From NCBI GenBank assembly GCA_035552655.1, contig DASZLD010000045.1:1-5971 (forward strand): 5,971 bases of DNA, in the 5' to 3' direction. How positions within the stretch are numbered: the stretch's first letter is position 1; each line of letters opens with the position of its first letter. The stretch is from DASXMT01 sp035552655. Its GTDB lineage: Bacteria; Actinomycetota; Acidimicrobiia; Acidimicrobiales; RAAP-2. The position numbers and the translations under genes are program-made. Positions 1 through 5,450 of this stretch are shown here, piece after piece. A model generated the notes under the pieces. The model worked only from the letters and a program-made list of their open reading frames with translations, had not been told where the DNA came from and searched no databases.

Positions 1-935
1 GTACGAGGCACCCGGCGACCGGGCGCCTTGTCCACCAGGGCTGTCAATACCGGGTCGGCGCGCAGGAGATTGTCAACGGCGATGGGGTCAGCATCCAGGT
101 CGAGCAGGCGCCGGCATCGGCTGATGGCGATGGACAGGTCCCGCAAGTCGGTCAACTGCAGCAGACAGGCGATGTGGTCGGGCGTCGGTCGCAACCCGAC
201 GATGCCGTGGCCATGAGGTAGGGCCAGGGTGCGGCGGTACGCGCCCTCACGCCACTCCTCAACTCCGGGAACGGCCGTGGCCACCAGATGGCCGAACAGG
301 TTGTCGGGGCACAGCGGGGCTCGGAAGGGCAAGCGCAATGACAGCGTTCCGGGCGCCACCGGCCGCCGACCGGGAGCGACGCGAGCACGCAGGTCGCTGG
401 GCGAGAGGGCGAAGACCTGTTGGACCGTCTCGTTGAACGTCCGTACGCTGGCGAACCCCGAAGCCATGGCCACCTCGGTCATGGACAACGTGCTCGTCTC
501 GATGAGGAGCCGGGCCGTCTGTGCCCGTTGGGCCCGGGCCAAGGCGAGGGGCCCGGCTCCCAGTTCGGCCACCAGATGACGCTCGATCTGGCGGGTGCTG
601 TAGCCCAATCGAGCGGCGAGGCCGGGCACGCCGTCCCGGTCCACTACCCCGTCGGCGATGAGACGCATGGCTCGGGCCACCACATCGGCGCGTTGGTTCC
701 ACTCCGGCGACCCCGGGCTCGCGTCGGGACGGCAACGCTTGCAGGCCCGATACCCGGCCTGCTGGGCCGCCGCCGTGCTCGGATAGAATCGCATGTTCAC
801 GGCCTTGGGCGGGACCACCGGACAGCTCGGTCGACAGTAGATCCCGGTGGTCACCACGCCGGTGAAGAACCAGCCGTCGAAGCGGGCGTCCTTGGACTGG
901 ACGGCTCGCACACATCGCTCTACGTCCTCGTGCAT
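1..935 (-). CDS. alkA: Ada/AraC/AlkA fusion: DNA-3-methyladenine glycosylase 2 family protein, 3' end beyond the left edge
   Basis: The first 311 codons are visible and the frame stays open to base 1. Residues about 10-75 form the Ada zinc domain: the segment TTGIYCRPSCP gives Cys34 and Cys38, and ACKRCRPD gives Cys65 and Cys68, the four zinc-binding cysteines. Cys34 matches the Ada cysteine that accepts methyl groups from DNA phosphotriesters. Residues about 80-185 form an AraC-type double helix-turn-helix (LAARLGYSTRQIERHL, then MTEVAMASGFASVRTFNE). Residues about 195-310 fit the AlkA N-terminal domain. The helix-hairpin-helix/GPD catalytic domain, which excises 3-methyladenine and related alkylated bases, should follow off the window; full-length relatives are about 480-500 aa. 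The ATG at 935-933 has a G-rich stretch just upstream, and I found no alternative in-frame ATG nearby. The family senses alkylation and probably regulates its own gene, as in the adaptive response. Domain assignment is secure; the symbol is by family resemblance, and adaA-like naming is equally possible. Confidence 0.93.
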   Translation of the reverse strand, partial: MHEDVERCVRAVQSKDARFDGWFFTGVVTTGIYCRPSCPVVPPKAVNMRFYPSTAAAQQAGYRACKRCRPDASPGSPEWNQRADVVARAMRLIADGVVDRDGVPGLAARLGYSTRQIERHLVAELGAGPLALARAQRAQTARLLIETSTLSMTEVAMASGFASVRTFNETVQQVFALSPSDLRARVAPGRRPVAPGTLSLRLPFRAPLCPDNLFGHLVATAVPGVEEWREGAYRRTLALPHGHGIVGLRPTPDHIACLLQLTDLRDLSIAISRCRRLLDLDADPIAVDNLLRADPVLTALVDKAPGRRVPR

Positions 936-1213
936 GCCCCCAGGATGCCCGACGACCAGAACCCTGTCTGGCGGAAATGCGACATGCGCTGCTGGATTGG
1001 GCTCGAACGCAGAACCCACCCTGCGGGTCAGGCGGCCCGCCGCCACTGGCGCTCGAACGGCAGTCGCCACCGGTGAGGAGCGATGAAGCCGTAGATCGAC
1101 TCGGGGCCCCATGAACCAGCCTGGTAGGCGGCACTACAGGGCCGAGCCGACGACCGGAGCCGATAACTCCCACAATCGCTCGATCCCTGCGGCAGTGCCC
1201 GTCAGTCCCGCCA
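936..1213. other. Intergenic region upstream of alkA, downstream of the MFS exporter
   Basis: No conserved protein is visible on either strand. Since the next gene upstream ends at 1214, this 278-base stretch is the likely home of the alkA promoter. It holds a 9-base direct repeat (gctcgaacg at 1001-1009 and 1051-1059), a GC hairpin GGCGGC-CC-GCCGCC at 1031-1044 and an inverted pair TGGCG/CGCCA at 1047-1051/1065-1069. No hairpin is followed by a T run on either strand, so I do not call a terminator. I could not pick out a convincing -35/-10 pair. Confidence 0.5.
1001..1059. repeat. Direct repeat gctcgaacg, two copies 50 bp apart
   Basis: Copies lie at 1001-1009 and 1051-1059, start to start exactly 50 bp. 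Each is followed within one or two bases by 'cag'. On the alkA strand they read CGTTCGAGC and lie about 66 and 116 bases upstream of its start codon. They could be binding sites for a regulator such as the Ada protein itself, but a chance repeat of this size is possible. Confidence 0.35.
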
Positions 1214-1214
1214 T
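1134..1214 (-). CDS. Possible 26-aa ORF overlapping the MFS stop codon (TGATG)
   Basis: The ATG shares its A with the TGA of the transporter gene, an arrangement used for translational coupling. The peptide begins MAGLTGTAAGIERLWEL and ends at TAG 1136-1134. It has no family I recognise, no membrane segment and no visible homolog. A 26-codon frame after a stop codon can easily arise by chance in GC-rich DNA, so this is only a candidate. Confidence 0.15.
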   Translation of the reverse strand: MAGLTGTAAGIERLWELSAPVVGSAL

Positions 1215-2731
1215 CACTGGTTCTCCGAGGCCCGCTCCTCTCCCAGGGTGTGGGGCAAGGCGAAGGTACAGATCAGGGCCAGGGCCACGAAGGCGAGGTT
1301 CACCATGGTCGCCGTCTGTGCCGTGTGCACAAGCACCGGATCGACCCGGGCGGATGACGCAGAGCTCGACGCCGACCCGAACAACACGGTCCCGATCACG
1401 GCGATGCCGATCGCCGCCCCGACCCGCTGGGCCATGATCAGCGAGCCCCCAGCGGTACCTGCCTCCCGCTTGGGCACCGACCCAAGCACGAAGTCCTGAT
1501 TCGGCGCGATGACCAGTCCGTTTCCCAAACCGGCCACGACCAGCGGGCCGATGAACCAGAGGGCGCTGGGATCGGGTGCGCTGAGGTGCAGGGCGACCAA
1601 CATGGTCGCTTGTCCGAACAGCATGGCCGTGCACCCGATCATCACCGTCTTCCGGCCCAACCAGGTCGAGAATCGGTCGCTGTTCGAAGCGGTCAACAGG
1701 CTCCCGAGGGCGAAGGGAACAACGAGGAGGCCGGCGGCCAGCGCGCTGCGGCCCAGGCCTTCCTGCCACAGGATCGACAAGGTGAAGAACAAACTGGTGA
1801 AGCCGGCGAAGTACAGGAGCGCCAGCAGCTGGCCCGCGGCGAACGATCGGTGCCGGAAGAGATCGGGTCGGAGGACGGGTTCGCCTCCACGGCGGATGAA
1901 CCGGATCTCCCACGCCCCCAACCCGGCGGCGACCGGCAGCGCCCCGACCAGGCAGACGAAGCTCCACAGCGGCCACCCGTCGGATCGGCCCTCGACCAAC
2001 GGGACCAGCACCAAGAGCAGCACGGCGGCGAGGAGCAGGTTGCCCACCGGGTCGAACTGGTGGCTCTTTCGATCCTCGGGGCGGGGCAGCACGCGAAGGG
2101 CCACCGGGAAGACGGCGGCGCCCACAAACAGGTTGACCAGGAAAACCCAGCGCCACCCGCTGTCCTCCCCGGCCAGTTCGATGAGGACGCCGCCCAACAA
2201 CGGCCCCACCGCGGTGGAGATGCCGACCACACTGCCGAGGTATCCGAATGCCCGGCTTCGCTCGCGACCACTGAACGTCCGCTGGATGGTGGCGCTGATG
2301 GCCGGATAGTAGATACCCGCCCCCAGACCCTGGACCACTCGCGCCGCGATCAGCTGGGACGGCGACTGGGCGATCCCGCATCCCACGCTGGCCAGGGTGA
2401 AGAGCAGGAGCCCACTGAGGAACAACGGCTTGGTGCCGAACCTGTCGCCCAGGCGACCGGCCGGCACCAAGGCCAATCCGAAGGTGAGGGCATAGCCGCT
2501 CACCACCCACTCGAGCGCGGCCGAGCTGGCTCCGGTCCCCTTGGCGATGCTGGGCAGGGCCACGTTCACGATGGTGGTGTCGAGCACGGCCATGAACGAA
2601 CCGACCAGCACGACAGCCAACACGTGCCAGGCCCGCCGGTCCGAGGATGCTCTCCGACCGGCGTCTTCCTCGCCGCTGCCGTGCTCGGTCTCGTCGAGCT
2701 GGGCGCGACCAGGACTGTCCCCCTGGCTCAC
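1214..2731 (-). CDS. MFS multidrug transporter, DHA2 (EmrB/QacA-type, 14-TM) family
   Basis: The 505-aa product is an integral inner-membrane protein of the size expected for 14-TM drug:H+ antiporters. After a charged, probably cytoplasmic N-terminus (residues 1-32), TM1 carries the DHA2 motif LDTTIVNVALP (50-60, acidic Asp51). The loop after TM2 has motif A, GRLGDRFGTK (92-101). TM4 has motif B, RVVQGLGAG (131-139). TM5 has the antiporter motif C, GSVVGISTAVGPLLGG (166-181). Further hydrophobic segments continue to about residue 492. The start is a GTG, supported by a well-placed TAGGA about 5 nt upstream. The phosphoribosyltransferase stop codon is only 31 nt away on the same strand, so the two genes are probably co-transcribed, with the promoter upstream of that gene. 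Family assignment is strong; the exported compound cannot be read from the sequence. Stop codon TGA at 1216-1214. Confidence 0.93.
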   Translation of the reverse strand: MSQGDSPGRAQLDETEHGSGEEDAGRRASSDRRAWHVLAVVLVGSFMAVLDTTIVNVALPSIAKGTGASSAALEWVVSGYALTFGLALVPAGRLGDRFGTKPLFLSGLLLFTLASVGCGIAQSPSQLIAARVVQGLGAGIYYPAISATIQRTFSGRERSRAFGYLGSVVGISTAVGPLLGGVLIELAGEDSGWRWVFLVNLFVGAAVFPVALRVLPRPEDRKSHQFDPVGNLLLAAVLLLVLVPLVEGRSDGWPLWSFVCLVGALPVAAGLGAWEIRFIRRGGEPVLRPDLFRHRSFAAGQLLALLYFAGFTSLFFTLSILWQEGLGRSALAAGLLVVPFALGSLLTASNSDRFSTWLGRKTVMIGCTAMLFGQATMLVALHLSAPDPSALWFIGPLVVAGLGNGLVIAPNQDFVLGSVPKREAGTAGGSLIMAQRVGAAIGIAVIGTVLFGSASSSASSARVDPVLVHTAQTATMVNLAFVALALICTFALPHTLGEERASENQ

Positions 2732-2762
2732 GTCCTACTTCTCACTGCCGGCCGACCCGTGC

Positions 2763-3416
2763 TCATTGCCCGGTGGCCACGTTGCGCCGCCCTATCGACA
2801 GCAGGGCGATGACCTCCTGGTCGGTAGTGGGCGAGAAGTCGTTGTACCACTGGCCCACGGCGATAAAGCGCGCCGGGCACTGGGCGGAGACGAGATCCTC
2901 GACCAGCGGGGCGAGCCGTGCGGCTGATTCGGGGGCACATACGGGCACGGCGAGCACCAACCGACCCGGGCGCCAGCGACGCAGGGCGACCAACGCCGCG
3001 TGGGCAGTCGCACCGGTGGCCAAGCCATCGTCGACCAGGACCACATGCCGGCCGGCGAGCTCGGGGAGCGGACGATCGCCGCGATAGAGGGCGACCTGGC
3101 GGGACAGTTCCCGCCACGACCGCTCCACCATTGCCACCAGGCGCTCACTGCCTGGGGCGAAGTCGGCCGCCGTCTCGGACATGATCGGGTCGTCGAGACC
3201 CTCCGCCACTGCCCCGATACCGAACTCCTCATGACCGGGAGCACCAACTTTGCGGGCCACGAACGCCTCCAATGGGGCCCCGAGCACAGAGGCGACGGCA
3301 GCAGCGACCGGGATCCCTCCCCGGGGCAGTCCAAGCACGAGCGGGGAGTCCAGGCCCAACGCGTCCAACCGTTCTGCCAGCTGGCTCCCAGCATCGACTC
3401 GGTTCTCGAACCGCAC
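2763..3416 (-). CDS. Phosphoribosyltransferase domain protein (COG1926-like)
   Basis: The 217-aa product is a type I phosphoribosyltransferase. The PRPP-binding motif VVLVDDGLATGAT is at residues 125-137, with the paired acidic residues Asp129 and Asp130. An upstream LPRGGIPVA loop (30-38) and RKVGAPGHEEFGIGAVAEG (55-73) are typical of the COG1926 group, as is the C-terminal segment AVGQWYNDFSPTTDQEV (186-202). The base substrate of this group is not established. I chose the GTG at 3416-3414 because it gives VRFENRVDAG, which fits the usual MxFxDRxDAG beginning; a GAGG lies about 12 nt upstream. The alternative GTG at 3434-3432 adds 6 residues but has a poor ribosome binding site. The open frame continues upstream to 3845, but that part overlaps the glycosylase gene on the other strand and shows no family similarity. 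The gene is probably the first of an operon with the MFS exporter. Mycobacterial relatives (Rv0571c, Rv2030c) are in the dormancy regulon. Confidence 0.88.
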   Translation of the reverse strand: MRFENRVDAGSQLAERLDALGLDSPLVLGLPRGGIPVAAAVASVLGAPLEAFVARKVGAPGHEEFGIGAVAEGLDDPIMSETAADFAPGSERLVAMVERSWRELSRQVALYRGDRPLPELAGRHVVLVDDGLATGATAHAALVALRRWRPGRLVLAVPVCAPESAARLAPLVEDLVSAQCPARFIAVGQWYNDFSPTTDQEVIALLSIGRRNVATGQ

Positions 3417-3438
3417 GGTCCGAGCTGGCCTCACCGGA

Positions 3439-3452
3439 AGGACCCAGGTCCC
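3439..3452 (-). promoter_or_regulatory. DosR/NarL-type dyad upstream of the phosphoribosyltransferase
   Basis: On the minus strand the site reads GGGAC-CTGG-GTCCT. The DosR consensus core is GGGAC-TWWA-GTCCC, so 9 of the 10 arm positions match while the centre fits poorly. It lies 22 nt upstream of the chosen start codon, closer than most DosR boxes. The match gains some weight because mycobacterial members of this phosphoribosyltransferase group are DosR-controlled. Confidence 0.25.
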
Positions 3453-3519
3453 GCGTCGGTGCCGGTAACTCCGACGAGGGCGTAGGTGAGGAAGAAAACA
3501 ACGTGCACAACTGACCGAG

Positions 3520-3545
3520 CTACCCCATCCCCCGGCAGGCAAACC
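3520..3545 (-). promoter_or_regulatory. Candidate SigF/SigB-type stress promoter for the phosphoribosyltransferase-MFS operon
   Basis: On the minus strand the sequence has GGTTT (3545-3541), 15 bases, then GGGTAG (3525-3520). This matches the actinobacterial general-stress sigma pattern GTTT-N14-17-GGGTA(Y) except for the last base. Transcription would start near 3512, giving a leader of about 95 nt before the chosen start codon. It is the only such pairing I found upstream of any gene in the window. Confidence 0.45.
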
Positions 3546-3571
3546 TGACAAGCACGATCGAGGGCTCGCCC

Positions 3572-3606
3572 CCGGTCCTGCCCGTTTGACCGGCTCTCGG
3601 AACGGG
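3572..3606 (+). promoter_or_regulatory. Possible H-type pseudoknot in the glycosylase leader, reaching the ribosome binding site
   Basis: Stem 1 pairs CCGGTC (3572-3577) with GACCGG (3588-3593). Its loop contains CCCGTT (3581-3586), which is the exact complement of AACGGG (3601-3606). Both stems are perfect 6-bp helices, and connecting loops of 3, 1 and 7 nt fit an H-type pseudoknot. The last strand overlaps the GGGAAGG ribosome binding site (3604-3610). Whether this region is transcribed is unknown. Confidence 0.25.
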
Positions 3607-3618
3607 AAGGCGATGGGC

Positions 3619-4395
3619 ATGCCCGAACTGCCCGATGTCGAGGGATTCCGCCGTGCATTGGCCGAGCGGTTACCAGGTCGGCGGATCCGGCACGTACACG
3701 TGTGCGATGCCGGCATCCTGCGCAACGCGTCGGCCCGCTCGTTCGCCCGGCGCCTTGTCGGCCGTCGGTTTGCCCAGCCACGCCGCCACGGCAAGTGGCT
3801 CATCCTGCCCACCGATGGCCCCGTGATCCTCGTGCACAGCGGCATGACGGGCCATCCGCACTACGCGCCCTCGACCGAAGCACGGGAAGATCACGAACGA
3901 CTGGTGCTGACATTGGATCGGGGGGAATTCCGGTACGCCGACCAACGGAAGCTGCGTGGCGTGTGGATTGCCGCCGACGATCAAGTCTCCGCCGTCACCG
4001 GTCCGCTCGGTCCGGACGCGCTCACCGTCGACCGGGCCACCTTTGCCGACATACTGGGGGCCAGGCGGGGCAAGCTCAAGCCTGCTCTCATGGACCAAGC
4101 ACTTCTCGCCGGTCTGGGCAATCTCTTGAGCGACGAGATCTGCTGGCAGGCTCGCGTCAACCCGCTGTGCCCGATCGCAGATCTGGAACCGGCAGACGTC
4201 GGTCACCTGTACTCTCGGATGCGGCAGGTCCTGCGGACGTCCGTACGCCACGGGCGCGTTCCCGGCCTGCGCCGATGGCTCACCGGCGTACGCGACGCCA
4301 TGGACCCGGCCTGCCCTCGATGCGGGACGCCCCTCCAACGCGGACGAAACCAGGGTCGCGGCACCCTGTGGTGCCCGCGTTGCCAAGCGCCCTGA
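3619..4395 (+). CDS. Fpg/Nei-family DNA glycosylase/AP lyase
   Basis: The 258-aa product removes oxidised or ring-opened bases from DNA and nicks the resulting abasic site. The start is fixed by the MPEL N-terminus: Pro2 is the catalytic nucleophile and Glu3 the helper acid, exposed after Met removal. GGGAAGG at 3604-3610 is well placed for ATG 3619 and too close to the in-frame ATG at 3613. Other hallmarks are Lys59 in RRHGKWL, HSGMTG (73-78), KPALMDQALLAGLGNLLSDE (154-173, with DNA-binding Asn168), and a C-terminal zinc finger with Cys232, Cys235, Cys252 and Cys255 plus Arg247. The usual DPRRFG loop, which holds the intercalating Arg and Phe, reads DQRKLRG (108-114). Arg110 is kept but Phe is replaced by Leu. 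The protein is slightly short for classical Fpg (about 270-290 aa). Because of these changes I do not assign mutM or nei. It is divergent from the phosphoribosyltransferase and shares its control region. Confidence 0.93.
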   Translation: MPELPDVEGFRRALAERLPGRRIRHVHVCDAGILRNASARSFARRLVGRRFAQPRRHGKWLILPTDGPVILVHSGMTGHPHYAPSTEAREDHERLVLTLDRGEFRYADQRKLRGVWIAADDQVSAVTGPLGPDALTVDRATFADILGARRGKLKPALMDQALLAGLGNLLSDEICWQARVNPLCPIADLEPADVGHLYSRMRQVLRTSVRHGRVPGLRRWLTGVRDAMDPACPRCGTPLQRGRNQGRGTLWCPRCQAP

Positions 4396-4427
4396 CCACC
4401 AGGGGGCTATGGGCGTCCGTTCGGTAC

Positions 4428-4583
4428 CTATCCCCGTTTACGTCGGCCGAGAAATCGGTCGAACCACCCGTGGCCCCCTCGACCCAACCAGGTGTCCTCT
4501 TCCGGTCTTCCCTCGGTGTCGTCGACGTCCGGATCTCCTCCGGACGCTTCGATCTCACGCTTTGCCTGGCCATGGGCCTTCAT
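4428..4583 (-). CDS. Small conserved-looking hypothetical protein, 51 aa
   Basis: I do not recognise a family. The peptide starts MKAHGQAKREIEASGG, has an acidic middle (DPDVDDTEGRPEED, 17-30) and a Trp/Phe-containing basic tail (GWFDRFLGRRKRG, 39-51). The split between an acidic centre and a basic, partly amphipathic end suggests nucleic-acid or membrane-surface contact, which is only an inference. The gene is supported by one of the best ribosome binding sites in the window, GGGAGGA (4595-4589) 5 nt before the ATG. It also has the same strand as the DUF5709-like gene, 57 nt downstream of its stop, and sits in an otherwise unexplained gap. It is convergent with the glycosylase gene, with only 32 nt between the two ends. 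Confidence 0.65.
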   Translation of the reverse strand: MKAHGQAKREIEASGGDPDVDDTEGRPEEDTWLGRGGHGWFDRFLGRRKRG

Positions 4584-4588
4584 AACGC

Positions 4589-4595
4589 TCCTCCC
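4589..4595 (-). promoter_or_regulatory. Strong ribosome binding site of the 51-aa gene
   Basis: GGGAGGA on the minus strand, with a 5-nt spacer to ATG 4583-4581. It is the main reason for calling this short frame a gene. Confidence 0.65.
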
Positions 4596-4640
4596 TCGAT
4601 CATCTCTGGTTCGGCATCGTCGGCGGTCCGGCCACTCTGG

Positions 4641-5168
4641 TCACCGGGGGCTGCCATCGTCCTCGTGCAAGGCCGCGGCTTCCGCCGGGATCCCCAGTTC
4701 CTCATGGTCCTGACCGGGAGACTGAGAGCCGGGATGGCCTACGCCGTCGGCATCAGCTGCCATGCGACCGGCATCCGCCACTTCGTCCTCGATCGGCGGC
4801 GCGGCGACATCATCGACCGGGATCGCTTGGGCGGCGACAGCGGCTGGACTTGCGCCGAACGACCCGACTACGTAGGGCTCGCCCACCTCCAACTGGCCGT
4901 CCTCCCCTCCCACTCCCTCTCCCCCGGCATCGAACTCCTCGCCACCGAGGTCAGGCCTCTCCCGGACGGCCCGTTCCGCCACTGACTCGAGCGAACCTTG
5001 CTGTGCATCGGTGACCGGATAGGCGGGATCCGAACCGCTGGCGACGGGATACTCCCGTGGCGCCATCCGCGACTCTTCGTCCAACTCGATGTCCCGCCCT
5101 GGCGGATGGTCCTCCCCGGTGGGCATACCTTCGGCATCCAAGCTTTCGGTGGGGTTCGTATCGGTCAT
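4641..5168 (-). CDS. Acidic, probably disordered protein resembling DUF5709
   Basis: The 175-aa product has no cysteine, no hydrophobic segment and a large excess of Asp and Glu, so it should be soluble and mostly unstructured. From memory it follows the layout of actinobacterial DUF5709 proteins. An acidic N-terminus is followed by a segment like the family's 'GESLD..L..E.PD' (here QGSLESVAERAVRERPDL, 57-74). A region ending in DAGRMAADADG comes later, and a C-terminal ELGIPAEAAALHEDD lies close to the family's '(S)AEEAAMH' ending. The function of DUF5709 is unknown. The start at 5168 is chosen because AAGGAA (5180-5175) lies 6 nt upstream; the ATG at 5192 would place that site inside the gene. 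Its promoter must lie in or next to the PEBP remnant. The 51-aa gene follows 57 nt downstream and is probably co-transcribed. Confidence 0.75.
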   Translation of the reverse strand: MTDTNPTESLDAEGMPTGEDHPPGRDIELDEESRMAPREYPVASGSDPAYPVTDAQQGSLESVAERAVRERPDLGGEEFDAGGEGVGGEDGQLEVGEPYVVGSFGASPAAVAAQAIPVDDVAAPPIEDEVADAGRMAADADGVGHPGSQSPGQDHEELGIPAEAAALHEDDGSPR

Positions 5169-5170
5169 GA

Positions 5171-5419
5171 GCCGTTCCTTACCCCGATGCACAGGACGGT
5201 ACGCTTGGCTTCACCGAATGGGGAGAAAGCCGGTATGGGGGAATGGCCCCGCCGCCCGATGACCCGCCTCATCACTACCGGTTCACGGTTTACGCCCTGG
5301 AAACCGATTCGCTGGGGCTGGACGATCACACTACCTACGCGCGCTTCCAGTTCGCGGCGGGAAGCCACGTGTTGGCCGTGGGCTCGTTGACTGGGCACTT
5401 CGGGATGGAATCGTCATGA
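5171..5419 (+). pseudogene. C-terminal remnant of a PEBP/YbhB-family (Raf kinase inhibitor-like) protein
   Basis: The frame is open from a stop at 5168-5170 to TGA 5417-5419 (82 codons). It encodes RYGGMAPPPDD, then PPHHYRFTVYALET and, near the end, GSLTGHFG. These match the last third of bacterial phosphatidylethanolamine-binding-like proteins (consensus GYGGPxPPxGD..PHxYxFTVYAL and a final 'LTG.YG'). The whole N-terminal part is missing, including the DPDAP and GxxxHW-type ligand-site motifs. Upstream of 5168 lies the unrelated DUF5709-like gene on the other strand. The only in-frame start codons fall at or after 5243, inside the conserved block, with no useful ribosome binding site. I therefore read it as a 5'-deleted gene rather than a small functional protein. 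The surviving part has no frameshift, so the deletion may be recent. The break probably lies near 5180-5205. Confidence 0.8.
5175..5180 (-). promoter_or_regulatory. Ribosome binding site deciding the start of the DUF5709-like gene
   Basis: AAGGAA on the minus strand, with 6 nt to the ATG at 5168-5166. It rules in favour of this start over the in-frame ATG at 5192. Confidence 0.6.
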
Positions 5420-5450
5420 ACGCCAGCGCGGAACTCCGACGTATCGACCG

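Noticed and set aside
990..1015. tRNA-like T-loop GTTCGAGCCC on the minus strand
   Set aside because: No T-stem pairing, anticodon arm or acceptor stem could be built around it.
259..1173. A 304-codon minus-strand open frame across the Ada/AlkA region
   Set aside because: The correct reading is another frame, which gives the zinc cysteines and the helix-turn-helix; this one gives low-complexity sequence.
1134..2510. A 458-codon minus-strand open frame overlapping the exporter
   Set aside because: It is out of frame with the clear MFS protein, is rich in Arg, Gly and Pro, and shows no family motif; it is a GC-rich shadow.
3401..3414. Palindrome CGGTTC-TC-GAACCG, compared with a LexA/SOS box
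   Set aside because: The half-sites point the opposite way from the actinobacterial box (TCGAAC-N4-GTTCGA), and it lies inside the first codons of the phosphoribosyltransferase.
3584..3609. GTTT-N16-GGGAAG before the glycosylase as a second stress promoter
   Set aside because: The GGGAAG is the ribosome binding site and the -10 base pattern does not fit.
3417..3845. Upstream extension of the phosphoribosyltransferase frame
   Set aside because: It would run antisense into the glycosylase coding region, carries no family similarity, and homologs begin at about the chosen GTG.
4390..4404. Hairpin CCCTG-accac-CAGGG at the end of the glycosylase gene, as a terminator
   Set aside because: The stem is only 5 bp, overlaps the stop codon and has no T run on either strand.
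3702..4985. A 427-codon plus-strand open frame across the glycosylase and the DUF5709-like gene
   Set aside because: It overlaps well-supported genes in other frames and has no recognisable domain.
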